From Onchidella celtica (lineage: Eukaryota; Mollusca; Gastropoda; Systellommatophora; Onchidiidae): a stretch of DNA of 64,000 nt. The position numbers were made by a program, and so were the translations under genes. The notes below the pieces were generated by a model. That model had not been told where the DNA came from. It did not search any database and worked only from the letters and a program-made list of their open reading frames with translations. The stretch covers positions 35,976,466 through 36,040,465 of the forward strand of contig OZ007579.1 in the NCBI GenBank assembly GCA_963931925.1, read 5' to 3'. Shown here piece by piece: positions 12,601 to 27,600 of the stretch (position 1 is its first letter; each line of letters starts with the position of its first letter).

Positions 12601-15600
12601 TCATGGGATTTTATTGTCATTTCCTAGACGTACATCCTGGGATCTCAGATACATAACACTCCTAAAGGTGATTTTATTGTTATATCCCTACTCATATGTT
12701 CTGGGGTCTGACAGCCATACTTTTAAAGAGGGTACTCTATAAATGTTCTTTGCAGTGTGGTGTTGATTTGACATCATAGCGTTCACAATGCATAGTTTAT
12801 GGCAATGTACGGCCAAGGTTACTTCTGAAGTACAAATGCCTTCTTTCCTCCCCCTGACTAAAATGTTGATTATCTGTTGTATGTATAGTTGGAAGAAATT
12901 GGATCTACCTGGTCCCAGAGGAAGAGAATGGGTGGAGACTACGGCAAACGAGCATCAGCCAAGAGTAAACATGTGGTTGTCATTGGTTCTAAGTTTACCA
13001 CTGAGTCTATCATGAGCTTTCTTAGCGAGTTCTTTGAGCATCCAAAACTTGAAGTAAGTCTGGATTTTGCATTTGCTTCTTTTTAACTCATTCGCTGTGG
13101 TAAGTGAAATAGTCGGCTGGGGGTTTTTCACTTTCCTATGGATAGCCAAATATTTGGCTGGAGTGGACACCGATTTTCCAGCACTAATATCTAAGCCAAT
13201 TTCTTGAAATATCGAATCCTCTTTGGTTCACCGATATTCCTCCACTTTTTCATGTACAATATGCTATGTTTTGTGTTCATACTGAGTGAAAGAGAAAAAA
13301 CGTCTTTAAACCACCCCTAAATTTCAGACTGAATTGTGGTTCCTGTCCACACCCACAATGAAAGTTACCATAGGGAATGATTTAAACAATGAGACACAAG
13401 GATTGAATTCCATTAATGAGCACTGGTTAAATATTGTTGTCAAAACCTCAAGTGAAACTAACAGCTTTATTGGACATCACTATTTCCTGAAAATAACAAT
13501 ATCCAATCTCAAGTGCAATCATTTATTTAATGTCAAAGGATAAGTTTTCATTCCAAGTTGATTAATTGACTTAATTTTCTTCAACACTGCTGTTTTTTGG
13601 TAAAAGACCCCAATCTGAGTCAAATTCACTTTTTAACATTATTATATGAAATATAGTGTGTATTTTTATCTGGGTTATAATTCATTGGTTCTATTACAAA
13701 GGGGTGAATAAATAACATAACAACAGCTGTACAATAAATAGGCGAATGCTTTACGTAACTGTGTGACAAAGGGGCAAATTGGTCAAATATTTACTCTTTT
13801 GTGGTTATCAGAAGTATATTGTAGGGGCTTTTACCTAAAATGAGCAATTTTGTTAAATTTCATTTAGTTTTTGTGATATGTAGTATGACAAAAAGGCGAG
13901 AAATCGATGATGAGAGTAGCACAAAATTTCAAAACTGAATTTCTTGCAACACTGATTTTAGCGGTTCGCCACTTCATCATACAGACAAGTTAAGCATTCA
14001 CCTTTTTGTTGCACAGCTGTTGATATCTATTCGCCTCTGCGCCATGAAAATGGCAATTCATTGTTTCTGAGTACCACAGTGTTAGTGAGTAAATACAATT
14101 CAGTTGCACTATGAGGCAGTGTCATGCATGTAAAGTTACTTTAGACATATGGTGATTGAACATGTAATGTTCTTATCTTTTTTTTGTTGTTGTTGTTTAC
14201 CACAGAACTACACAGTAATTCTGATGAGCTCTGAGGAGTTGGATGACAACATGCAGTTTATACTGAAGGATCCGAAGTGGGCCTTGCGTGTTTTGTACAT
14301 CAGGGGGTCAGCTCTGAAAGACATTGATCTAAGGAGATGCAGGTAAGAGTTGCACTGAAGGAGATGTCAGTGACGGTTTCACTAATTACCATCAAGAATA
14401 GCTTGCACTCAGGTTGGGAAAGGAATTGGCTTTTGGGTAAACTGAGAATTAAATAAATCCATGTAGATCTGTATTGTATTATAAAAGAAGTAAGGCCTTC
14501 AATGTAATCATGAAAGGCTTTTTAACCACCGAGCCTTGAATTCTACAAAATATCATATTACGCATAGAAAGACGTAAAGGAGAATATGGGGATATTTTAA
14601 AAGATCTTGAAGTTCTCTATATTTGTTTTTAATACTTCTGTTGATTTTGAGCCACAGGTGAATTGAACAGAAGAAAGTGTTCCAACATTTTGAGCTGGAT
14701 AAAAAAAGCATTTTCTTCAAGTAGAATTAAAAGTACGTCTGGAAATTTTGTTGTGCACCTCAGTTTACATATTGGTGATCGAAATTCAACTTTAAAAATC
14801 ACATCTGTGTATTTCTCAAGACAGCAGGCCAACTAATGTGTATAATCTGAGAAATGCAGACTGGCTGAAGGTACTTAGAATCCATCTCATGGAAACATGC
14901 AGCTTTTTTAATTAACTGATTGATTCTGTTCATCATGCTCATTTCATTTTTTTCCCTCCCCAGGATTAATGAAGCTGAGGCATGTTTCTTCCTGGTCAAC
15001 AAGAAATGTGAATATCTGGAAAAATCAGTGAGTGAACAACTGGGGTTTTTCATTTTTAGATTGTAGCAGATGGTTGGTGAGAATAAAACTTAACACTGCC
15101 TCAATTCAACATTGTTGTGATAACATTTGGTTAGCCATGTCAGTGAACTGCGCAAATGTGACGACCTAATTTGACAGGAGAGAGAAAAGACGTGTTTCAT
15201 TTGAAATATATTCCTTATGTTAAATAAACATTTTTGGTTATACGAATAGACTTTTGAAATAATGCACTTCCTTGTAATCAATGGAAAAAACAAAATTACT
15301 TCAAGCAAAAATGTTTTTGATTGAAATCTGTCCCATATCTTAAATATACATTTTTGGTTATATGAATAAACTTTTGAAATAATGCACTTCCTTGTAATCA
15401 ATGGAAAAAAAACAAAACTAGTTCAGGAAAAGACATGTATTTGAAATATATTATTACTTACCTCAAATATTTAGTTATACGTGTATAAATAAACATTTGA
15501 AATGTTTTACTTCCCCTTAAGCGATTTTTGAAAAAATAAAAAATTCCTTCAAGGAGTTTATTGAATATATAGCAAAAGTGAAAAAACTAGTTGTCTTTTG

Positions 15601-18600
15601 CAGTTGTGCAAATACGTGTGTGCAGTTTCATGATAGAGCCAGACATTAGACAAGAGCAATTCTAGTTATACTGTGACCCCAGCCTTAAGGAGTGGCAAAT
15701 TCATCGTACTTTGTCCGTTTTTTTTTTATGGCATTATTGAAAGTACATGTACTAAGTGCAGTTTATTTTTCCACTGGTGTACATTTTCGTGTTTTTTAAA
15801 CTTCTGTGCAAAGATGGTCATTGTAGAAAGCAGTACATAAGAAAGTGTTGACTACGAGCACTGTGGAATATGAGGATGAAGTCTTTGAGCCTGTCTTAAA
15901 ATGTTGATGCTGGTAATAAAAGTAGTAAAGTCTTGTGGCGGCCTATTATATTCCAGCCTGCTGTAGTCATAGCAAGAGTACTAAACAACATATAAAGTTT
16001 TTCTGTTCAGATTCTTTAAAAAAAATGCTGATCTCGCAGCCGCAATCAAAAGCCATCTTTACATTTTTTCAACAACCTACCAGTACAGAAGAAAACACAC
16101 ATGGTTCGCAGACATGACAGGACTGTGAGTGACGTTTATACACAACTCTCACTAAGGAGACAGTTGACCTCCTACAACCTATTTCACATGCTTCATTTAT
16201 ACAGTACGATCTCTCGGCTATAGTGCATAAGGGAAAAATATTGAACTGCAGAGCAAATCATTTCTCTTAGCCATTCCACATTGCCATAACAAATACAATC
16301 TATATACAGATATAAACAGATGTTATAAAAATATGGAATAACAAAGTCTCAAGCCATAAGCTTGCAGAACATTCCTTGTCTGTTAATAATGACCCATTTC
16401 AGATACATATTTGAGTATTGGAAGAACATGCTTAGTGCACTACTGCACTTGGGAGACTGTATTTGAAAGAGAGAGATAGGTAGAGAAAAAGAGGGGTGGA
16501 GGATGGAAGTAGGTTTACGACCAGCAACGCCAGAAGCTTCAGCTGGTTATTATTAAATTTGTTTTCTCTAAAATCAACAAAACTATTCAATACTTTTGTC
16601 TAGTTTACTGCATTTACTGTTGTGCTGAAAGCAATGCATTTGTTATTGTGCTGGCACACAGTATATAAGCATAAACTTAAACAATATAAACAAAAGCATC
16701 TATAGTGTATCAAGGAATGGAAGAAATTACCACCAGGCTAAATAGATTATGTGAATAATGTAACAGGCAGATGTAATATACCCAAATAATTATCCAGTGT
16801 TGAATACTGAAGAAACAAATGATTTATGTTATAGATAATGTATACATTATGTCTGTCCAGTATAGTGTATCTCAGAGTGTGGGCCAGCAGTGGGGCCCAG
16901 ATATGCCCCATGATTTAAAAAAAAATTACTGTTAGACTCCTCAATTTGTTATTGTTTCAATGTTGGTCCTAATTTCTCATAACAACCAAGAAGTCTTACT
17001 GTTATAACATTGGTGGGATAGATACAACTGATATGCCAGGGCCATTAGATAGGTCGCTAGAAAAAAAAAGGTTTGGAAACACTGGTCTAGGAGACAATTT
17101 TCAGATATATCCAGGGGGTACGTGTAGTTGATGAAGTATTTGAAACAAATTACAGAAAACTCTTGAATATATTGTGCTTCATCTGTTTTCTCCCCAGGAT
17201 CAGCACACCATTCTGAGATCCTGGGCAGTGAAAGATTTTGCCCCAAGCTGTGCCCAGTATATCCAGTTGTATAAAGCTTCCAACAAAATCCATGTCAAGT
17301 TTGCAGGTAATGAAATGTGTGTCATGGAAATTGGGGATTAATATCTTAACTTTTCCTGTCTATTCCAGATGTCTTGTCAAAGTGCATGTGCTTGTTGATC
17401 TAAGTTGCATCTAACTTGTGGGGTAATTGTTTTGATGAAGGGCATGGAAGGAAATGAAAGAGAGGAATGGAGGAAATAAATTTCTCTTCAAGGCTCAGAA
17501 ATACAACAGTCTTGGTGAGCACGAACTGCCCAACTCCGAAATCTGGCAAAATTCTATCTCACTTCGTTCTTTCCACGTTCAGTAATTTTTTTTGAAGTTG
17601 AGCTTTCTAGACGGAGATTTATGCCTGGTATCAATATCATCAGGAAATACAATTTGGTATCTCTCAGTATCATATGTGTTTGATCTTGTTATGATCTTTG
17701 AAAACATGATGCTAAAGCTGTGCATGTTTTCGCGGGTTGCTTCCTGAATTTGGTTGTTTTTACAGCTGTGAAATGGAGTGAAATTGTCACCTGTCACCTG
17801 TCGGCTTCATCGTCATCGATGTTAGCTGCTACAGTGGATGTCACGACAAAATCTCCTCCACCCAATCCTGTCCTTAGCTTTCCTAGTTAGTTCACTTATT
17901 TCCAGGTGGCTGACTTTCTTGATGTTATCGTGATATGTAATGGGTGGTCTTCCTTGTTTTCTCTTTGTTTCTGTCTTTCCTTGAAGGATTGATATCATAA
18001 GGGCCGTGCTTTTGTTTCGGGCCGCGTGGCCGATGTATGCAAGTCTTCTTTTATTTATTTCAGGTGTTATTCTTCTGGTGGTGCCAAGCTGTTCTAAGAT
18101 GCTTGTATTTGTTCTCCTTTCTGTCCAACTTATTCTGAGTAGCCTTCTGTAAAGCCACATTTCAGCTGCCTCCAATCTTGTTATGTCTGCCTTTTTGAGT
18201 GTCCAGGCTTCACAACCATATAGTAGGACTGGCCAGATCAAGCACTTAAGTATGTTCACTTTGAGGTCCGTTGGTGTGCCTCTATCCTTCCAAATGTTGT
18301 TTAGTTGAACCATTTTGTGTTTTGCCATTCCTATCCTTGTTTTTATGTCCTTTGAGCAGCTTCCATCTTGTGATTTATGTGATCCTAGGTATTTGAAATC
18401 AGTCACTTTTTCTAGTGCTGTTTTGTTTACTAGTATCTCCTGGTGTTCATGGTGCCCTGTTCCAGTATGCATGACTTTCGTTTTCTTAGCATTTAGGTGT
18501 AGGCCTGCTGTCTTGCCCGCTTCATCCACTCTGTGCAACACTCTTTTCATGCTGGTGATGTTATCTGACATAAGAGCTGTGTCATCAGCGTAGCGAAGGT

Positions 18601-21600
18601 TTGTGATGTTTCGGCCTCCGATCTTTATTCCCATATCTTCTATGTCTGCGTTTCTCATGATCTGCTCAGTATAAATATTGAAAAGATGAGGTGAAAGTAT
18701 GCAACCCTGTCTGACTCCTTTCTCGATGTTGAAATATGGACAGTTCTCATTGTTCCATCTAATCGTTGCCTTTTGTTCGTGGTATAGTGCAGCGATGAGG
18801 GTCACAAGGTGTTTCGGGAATCCCATCTTAATCATTATATCGAACAGGTGATGGTGCCTAACGCTGTCGAACGCTTTGCTGTAGTCTATGAACGTGATGA
18901 AGGCTTCGTTTCCATTGCTTCTTATCTGTTCAATCATTATTTGTAGTATGAAGAGCATGTCAGCGGTTCCTCTGTTGGTCCTGTAACCAGCTTGACATTC
19001 TGATAGTTCCTCTTCTACCTTAGATTTCATTCTGTTGAGTATGATGATGAGCAGGATTTTGCTGGTGTGACTGATGAGGGCGATGGTTCTATAATTTCCA
19101 CAGTCTTTGACATTGCCGCTTTTGTATAGCATGACGAATTCTTGTAGCTTCCAGTCTGTTGGCCATTCATTTGTCTGCCAAATTTTGCATATCATTTGGT
19201 GGAGTGCTTTTATTCCTGATTCGCTGGTATGTTTCAGGAGTTCACCTGGTATGTTGTCTAATCCAGGGGATTTTCCATTCTTTATTTGTTTTATTGCAGC
19301 CTGTACTTCCTCCAAGAGAGGTTCTGGTTCTTTATCTATCTGTTGTGAGTCTGGTTGTTGGAGGTCCCTCGGGTCTGGTCTGATGTTGTCCGCAAACAGC
19401 ATCTTGCCGTATTCGTGCCATCTTGAGAGCACATCTTTTGTGTTTGTCAGTGTTGTGCCTTCTTTGTTGTTCAGACTCAAGTTCTGTGGTTGGAAATCCC
19501 TCTTTTTTACTTTTCTTATTTGTTCAAACATTTCTTTTGACTTTCTTTGTGTATTACATTCTGTTATGTTTGCACACTCTCTTTCTAACCATGCATTCTT
19601 GTCTCTTCTGATCTTTGTTTGGATTTCCTTCTTCAGTGCATGATATTCATCTTGTTTACTAAGTTTTCTGGCTTTGCTCTTTCTTTTTGCAAGCTCTATC
19701 ACCTCTTCACTGATGTATGGTTTGGGAGTTTTCCTCGTTCTTTTCCCGAGTTTCGATTCAGCTGTTTCACTCCAAATTCTTTTCATGTCTTTCCACAGTG
19801 TATCTGGGTGTCTTTCTTCAGCTGACCACTCCTTGAGTAATGCTGAGAAACGGTTTTCTGTTTCGATCTGAAAAGCATTGCTGATTTCAGGGTCTTTCAG
19901 TTTGTCCGTGTCAAATCTAGTGGTGGGTTTTGGCTTACTCTTCCTATAGGCTTAAGTGAAATTGTATGAGATGATAATTATCACACATTTGCCATACAAG
20001 TTTGGTCATGTGAAGTAGTGAGTGAAATTGTATGAGATGATAATTATCACACATTTGCCATACAAGTTTGGTCATGTGAAGTAGTGAAGGAGCATGATGT
20101 GCTCTCCTCTGAAAAGATTTCAGGTTTCCGCTGTTTTGTGTGGTAGTTTGATGTACCTCTCAATTTATCTGTCTGTCACTAGAACACGTGGTGAGTGAGG
20201 ACGAGTTCAAGTTTGCCTTACTGGCCAATAACTGTCTGTACCCAGGCCTGTCCACACTGGTCACTCTTCTTCTTCATACCTCTCGGGGACAGTAAGTACA
20301 TTATGGTGTCGTCTGTGTTCTCAGTAGAGTCAACAACTGTATCTATCCCCCTGCGAAATGTTTACTTAAGTCTAGAATGCCTCTAGACCACCATGTCCCT
20401 AAAGACAAGGCAAAGGGAAAAGACCCTATACATCAAAGACAAGATTTTATGGGGTACCCAAAAACATTTCGTGTTTCTCTTCTCCCTATTCTTTGTTCAT
20501 TTCCATTTTGTAATTACTTAAAATATTTAAATATTACTACAGTAATCAGATAGGAAAGATAAAAGGCACATTTCATTTTGTAAATGGTGTTCAAAAGTGG
20601 ATTTGACATGGATGGGCATTTATGGTCTTTTTCTGTGGCTCTGCACACAGTATTGTCTGAATTGTAGATCTTGGGATATGACAGTGAGAAAGACAAGTTT
20701 ACTGAGACATGTTAAATTGACAGTTGTGTGACATCTGTTTGTTTATCGCTGTAGCTGAATTGGGGAATGCTGAGGCAGATATTACTGGCTGTGCATTTAT
20801 TTATTTTACAGAGAGGGCTCGTGGGCATCTGAGATCTGGCAGCAAATCTATGGACGTCACTCAGGCAATGAAATCTATCACATCCAAGTGCAGAGGAGCA
20901 TTTTCTTCAGAGAATACGAGGGCAAGAAATTCCCATTTGCCTCTTTTGATGCTCACCACAAGTAAGTTGTTGAACAGCCTGGGCTCACCTGTGTGATGAC
21001 TCAAACAATATGAAGTAGGAAAAGCATTGTCTTAAATGTGAAGAGAAGAAACAAGATGAATAATCAGTTTCAAAGTTTTCTTTATATTCATATTAGGTAA
21101 ACAATTGAATTGGAGCCAAGGACAATGTTATTGTTGGTGGCATAAATATCTATCTTTAAAAAATGTCCCTAGATGGGACTATCCATAAAGTACACACATA
21201 TACTTGATTTTCGCTGTTTTTGACTCCCTCTTTCTCCCCATACGCCAGGTTTCAACCCAAGTTTATTTTGTAATGCAAGCTCTAAGTGCTTCACAGTCAT
21301 TCTTATTCTGCTGCTCACAAGCAATTCACAAATTCCAAGAACTTACTGGAACATGTGACAGTGGTCAGAAACAGTTATGGTTGCCTTTTATCAATTGAAG
21401 AAGTATGTTCTGAGATGTTTTTTTGAAAATTTCAGTATTTTGTATGCTTTTGGTCAGCAAATTCCAGGTCAGACATAAAAAGAAATGATCGTTCACTGAG
21501 TGATATAAGAATATAATGTAATCTCTATTTGATTGTATTAGGTACGGTGTGACCCTGATAGCTATACTGGATACCACGTCTTTGGAGCCACAGCTACAGC

Positions 21601-24600
21601 TGAATCCCGGCCCTGACTATGTCATGAAAGGCTCTGACTATTGTTTCTACATGAGCCTGGCCAGAGAAGAGAGCATGAAAATCTCTCCAACTGTGCTGGA
21701 CGAGAAAAAAGCCTGCACGGCTGAAGCCCGCAATAAAAACATTGGTAAAGTTGAACAGTATAATAAAATCCGTGCCTTCTAAATTGATGGAAAGTTGTCG
21801 GAGGTCATGAGCTTCAGTATATCAAATTGTTAAACACTTTGATCCACATTAAGACAGAATCCACAGAAAAAATACACATCAGATATTTAAACATCAGCCA
21901 TTAGCTCTTAAAATTGAGGTTCCATCCATTAATGTACTGATTTATTGATTTATTCCACAGTGAAAGAGTGAACTTTAAATAAAATTCGATTTTAAATTTT
22001 AATTCTTCTTAAATAGACCTAACCATATAAATACAAATTTAAAGAAAATTCAGTGGTTGAACCTATATATTTCTCTCTTATAAAGGAATTTATTCCATCC
22101 TTTTATTCCATGTTTTTATATCTGTATCTCAGCAAAACTTATGGAACAAAACAAAAAAAAATTTCAGTAACATTTGTGGAACAAAGCAAAAAAAATGTAA
22201 TTGTTTGTTATGCTGTTTCATGAAGGAGCTGACTTGACTATAACATAAAATGCTCTGATTACTATTTGAAGTTAACAATTTCTAATTTTGCTGATCTCAG
22301 CTGCCATTGTGAAAGAAATGAACAAATGGATGGAAGAGTATGAGGTGGAACAAGAAGACGTGGATGAGGAGTCTGTATTCAGTACCATCACCTCCAACAT
22401 TGGATCTACCATGGCCAAACACCTGCGTATGGGGCTAGAGGGTGAGGGAAACGGTGCAACTCAGGGGGTTACGACAAAGTTTCTTTTATATGTCATAACT
22501 GTCCAAGTTGATGAAATCAAAAAACAAAAAAAAAGAACAACACAAGAACCGTAGCATCTGTTAATAGAGATGGATGGTGAACATTGCAAACAATTCACTA
22601 TTTTGAGACCAAGCCATCATTTCTCTTAACCTTCACTGGTATACTGATAGTACACTACGCTGCCCATATCCGTATTCACTGGTGCACCAGTGCGGATAGT
22701 AGAGGGGAAATTGGGCCGTCAGTGTTCAAAGGGTTAAATTTCTCAATTTGGGCAACAGGGACATATTACCAATTCTGCTTTATTGCCACACATATACAGG
22801 CTTAACTCAAATGTTGAGATTGCTTGATTTGTACAATGTACAATAGTATTGCAAACAATGAATTGCTGTAATATTGGGTGATCAGCAAATATGAATGCTT
22901 GTGTCATGGTTCCTGAGCTGAGGTGAGGTGCTTTGACGTTGTGACATCTTATGGGATGCATGATTTGGGACAAAATAATATACTTTTTTTGTTGGCAGAG
23001 GATGTATGAATTAAATGCTGCTTTTGTAAAGAAATTGAAAAAAAAAAAAAAAAACCACCAAAAAAACCCAACTAACTAAGAAATACAAAACAATTATAAT
23101 TTGGGTCTTGTCTCCATGTTGTCACTCAAGAAATGCATATGAACTACCCGTAACAGTTCCGGGCACATGGCAGTATAGTGAGATTAGACAGCCCGGAACA
23201 GTTCTGGGCAGAGCAGGGAAGGGGTTAAATTTACGTTGGCTCTACTTTTGCCGGAACTTGCAAAGATTTCTGAAAAAAGTATTTCTCTTTCAGTCTTATC
23301 TTTATTTTTGGGCAAAGTTTTACATGTTGAAGGTCATGAGCTTGTTGAATCTGTCTGAATAAACCCACATTGAGACCAAATCTCCTCATATCTCCAGGTT
23401 TGCCATTGTTGAGCACAAGCTCAAACACCAAACCTGTTATGGAAGAAAAACCAAAGAGCAAACTAAATAGTGAGGAAGTGTTTGAACGTGTCCATGGAGC
23501 TACGGTCCCGTCCAAGACAGTGCAGCACATGATAAATCTTGGAAAGGAAAGGTAAAAAAGAGTCTTCATTAGGTCTTTTTAAACTACGTGCCTAATGACT
23601 AAGTCTAGAAAAGGGGACATGGTGGTCTAGAGGCAAGGTGCTTGCCTGTCACGCCAAAGGTACCCGGTTCAAATCCCGGTCGGTGCAGGCATGTTGGAAT
23701 TTTGGGATTTTTCTCATATTTTCCTGTCCCTGATCCTATGGAAGGTAGGATTAAGCACTTGGTCTTCTCGGATGAGGACGAAAAACTCATAGAGCCCGTG
23801 TGTACGTTGCACTCGTTAAAGATATTTTGGCAGTTGGAGATCGAAAAGAGCAGGCTGAATAAGTCGCTGCCCAGGCAAAATTCTAAAAAACTAATCCTTA
23901 CCACAACAAGAAAATTAAAACCAAGAAAAGTGAGGTGTAAATGTCAATGGCAGCGAAACCTCCTAAAATAAAGTGTTTTCACATAAGTCTTGAAATCAGT
24001 CTTGGTGTTTCTGATTTCTTCTAGTAAACGTGCCTGAACTGATCAGCATTATTACATTATGTGATTTCGGCAAATAAATTTGCTGCCAGGACTGATCGAC
24101 ATTACACTGTATTGCATTACATGATTTCTTCAAGTAAACTGACAGGGAAGTGGGACTATTGACACTATTATATTGCATGATTTCCTCAAAGTAAACTTAC
24201 TAGGGCTGATTGACACTGTTACATTATGTAATTTCTTCAAGTAAACTTACTAGGACTGATTGACACAATCACAATGTGTGATTTCTTCTAGTAAACTTAC
24301 TAGGACTGATTGACACAATCACAATGTGTGATTTCCTCTAGTAAATTTACTAGAACTGATTGACATTATTACATTATGTAATTTCTTCAAATAAACTTAC
24401 TAGGACTGATTGATACAATCACATTATGTGATTTCTCTTAGTCGACTTACTAGAACTGATTGACACTATTACGTTATATGATTTTTTCAAGTAAATTTAC
24501 TGAGATTGATTGACACTATCACATTACGTGACTTCTTTAAGGTAACTTACTATGTCTGTGTCAATCACATTGTGTTATTTCTCCAATTAAATTTACTAGG

Positions 24601-27600
24601 ACTGTTTGGCTTTAATACACTATGTGATTTCTTCAAGTAAACTTACTAGGATTAATTGACACTATTACAGATGTAATTTCTTCAAGTAAACTTACTAGGA
24701 TTGATTGACACTGTTACATATGTAATTTCTTCAAATAAACTTACTAGGATTGATTGACACTGTTACATATGTAATTTCTTCAAGTAAACTTACTAGGATT
24801 GATTGACACTGTTACATATGTAATTTCTTCAAGTAAACTTACTAGGATTGATTGACACTGTTACATATGTAATTTCTTCAAGTAAACTTACTAGGATTGA
24901 TTGACACTGTTACATATGTAATTTCTTCAAATAAACTTACTAGGATTGATTGATGTTACATTTGTGATTTCTTCAAATAACCTTACAAAGATTGATTGAC
25001 ATAATTATGTCATGAGATTTCTCCATTTCTTTATGGTGATCATCACCTGTTTGTCTAATCATTGGTCTGTCAGTCTGCCGACATCAATAACACAGTCCAG
25101 GACGTTGTTCAATCTACTTCCAAATTCCATGCATTTAGCGCTACATTTTGTTACCAAGTATCGAGTCCCTGTAAGGTTTATGTATTCACAAGATCAATAC
25201 AAATATTTAACTCATTCCCTACGGTAACTTTTGTGGGTGTGGACGGGAACTCTCAACACTATCTTGTTTGGAACTAAGACACACTTCAAAGATCTTTTTT
25301 CTTTCATTCAGTATTAACACAAGACATAATACGTTAGACATTATAGTAAAGGAAAATCAATGAACCAGGATGGGATTCAGTATTTTGAGAAGTTGGCTTA
25401 GATATTCGTGTTGGAAAATCGGTGTCCACTTGAGCTGAATATTTGGCTTTTCGTTGTGAAAGTCTGTGACTCGAATATTTGGTTGACTGTAGCAAATGAG
25501 TTAAAGGTTGTATGTCATATTTCTGCAGCTTTACAATTGGCCCACCACCCAGTACTCTAAATGTTGGGACAAGACGTACGCTGTGTCACCTGCACAAAGA
25601 GCCCAGAGCTCTATGCTGTTTAGAATGGGGACAGGTAGGTTACATGCTACTGCATTAGTAATTTAAACCGATTGGTAGAGAAAATTCTTGTTTCACTCAG
25701 AGACAGTAGCACCCATTGATGAGAATAGAAAATATCTGGTTTTGTTTCAGCCATGAAATTGATGGTTTTGTTTTAGCCAAGAAATAGACAGTAGTGAGAA
25801 ATGTTTGGTTTTGTTTCAGCCATGAAACAGATGAAATTGGAAAATGTTTGATTTTTTTGTCAGCCATGAGATTGATGGCAATGTGAAATGTCTGGTATTG
25901 TTTCAGCTGTGAAATAAATGATGATAAAAATGTTTGGTTTTGTCTCAGTCAAGAAATAGATGACAGTGAAAATGTTTGGTTTTGTTTCGGCCATGAAATA
26001 GATGATTTTAGGAATTTTCTTGTTTTGTTTCAGCCCTGTGAACATTGTAGTTATAAGATAGCATCAGACAAACGTTGGGACAACCAGCTAGTGATCCTGT
26101 CAGTCAGTCAATCCTGCCCTGGTCTCTACAACTTCATCATCCCCTTGAGGTCAAACTACCTGAGTCTGTTGTCTCTCAGTCCCATCATACTCATGTTTGA
26201 GACAGCGTAAGTGTGGAAAAATTTCCCGAACTCAAGAATGTGAAGTTTCATATTTGAAACCACAGAAAGTGCATTGTAGATATCGTCAGGGCTCTACGCC
26301 AATGGCACAAGTCATTTTTGACACTTTTGAGATATGGGGGAAAAACTGTTTCGTTTCCTGTCATTTGGTGACTTATGCCTTTATGATTCTATTGGATTAT
26401 TATACTTTTCTATGGGTGCATTTTTTTTCCTATAATAATATCTGATAGCTCTCATGCTCAGGAATGCAATAAACCGTCAGTTGCCTTTTGGCATAATCTG
26501 ACATATGCCATTACCGTAGAGCAGCGACGATATGCCTGTCGCCCAATGTATGTGTAAAGACTGCTTATTGAACTTGAGATGCTTGGGAATGAAATGCAAG
26601 CGGCGATAATTTCCAGTGTTAAGTGGGAGCAGTTCACTGCTGTGGCCACTCATTGATATGTTAATGTATAATATCACTTCAGAGTGAGAGTGAAGATACT
26701 AAATCTCTTTTGGCAAATCAGAACTTCACGACCTTAATTCTTGTTTCTTCAATCTCTTTTTTCTGAAAAAACTGGAGATCTTTTTAGTATGTAGAAGAGT
26801 GCATAAGGTCTCAATTTGTAATATCCCAAACATCATGACATTAATTTCAGGTCTGTATTGTTTTACTTTTTTCTGAACGATAGTAGTCTAGTGAGTACAT
26901 GAAATATGTAATAATTATGTACTGTAAAGTACAAGAGAATTTGTTCAAACGTTCTTTCGTTTTCTGACAGGCCTTCACTTTCCTTCCTGGAGACCATTGC
27001 ACATTTTCCCCTGGTATTCTGGATGCAGGGAACCTTGACCAAGTGAGTACTTAACCTGTACACGGGTATCTCAGCTTTTCTCATCTTATTTCATTTTGCT
27101 GATCTTTCAGAGTTGGAGCACTGGCATTGACTTTACGCTTGGTTAAGGTAGATTTCATATAGAAACTTGTCAGATGTGGCAGTGATCAGTTAATTTTTAC
27201 TGCTGGATTGCGGTGTGGATGTACACCGCACATCCCAAAATCTGTGGTGCAAATGCTCTGTTGACATACAACCCACCCTATCAGAGAGACTGCCCTCTGA
27301 CAATTGCACAAACGGTGCAATAACTGTCAGCCTTGCTAGCACATCGCCAAATGCTCAGTGTTGCTTATGTTATCATGGGTAAAAGTTCAGTGGTTTCTCG
27401 AATCTCTACAATCATACATGGTTGGGGTCAGTACTCATCGTGCAACCCTATGGAAATCTGACCCCTAGGATTGATGTCAAGTTCGCACATAAGAATGACA
27501 TAGTTCGTACCAGTTACAAGATCGCCCCAATGTCAGTTTGATCTCAGGAATCTACCCGTACAATAATCCTACCAATGTTACAGAAATCTACATCGGATTA

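Noticed and set aside
18315-19871. Several + strand ORFs across the RTE element
   Set aside because: They are shadows of the - strand reverse transcriptase frame.
23641-23690. Functional tRNA gene at the SINE head
   Set aside because: Box A and box B are present, but the cloverleaf stems do not pair convincingly and the SINE body continues directly; it is a tRNA-derived SINE head.
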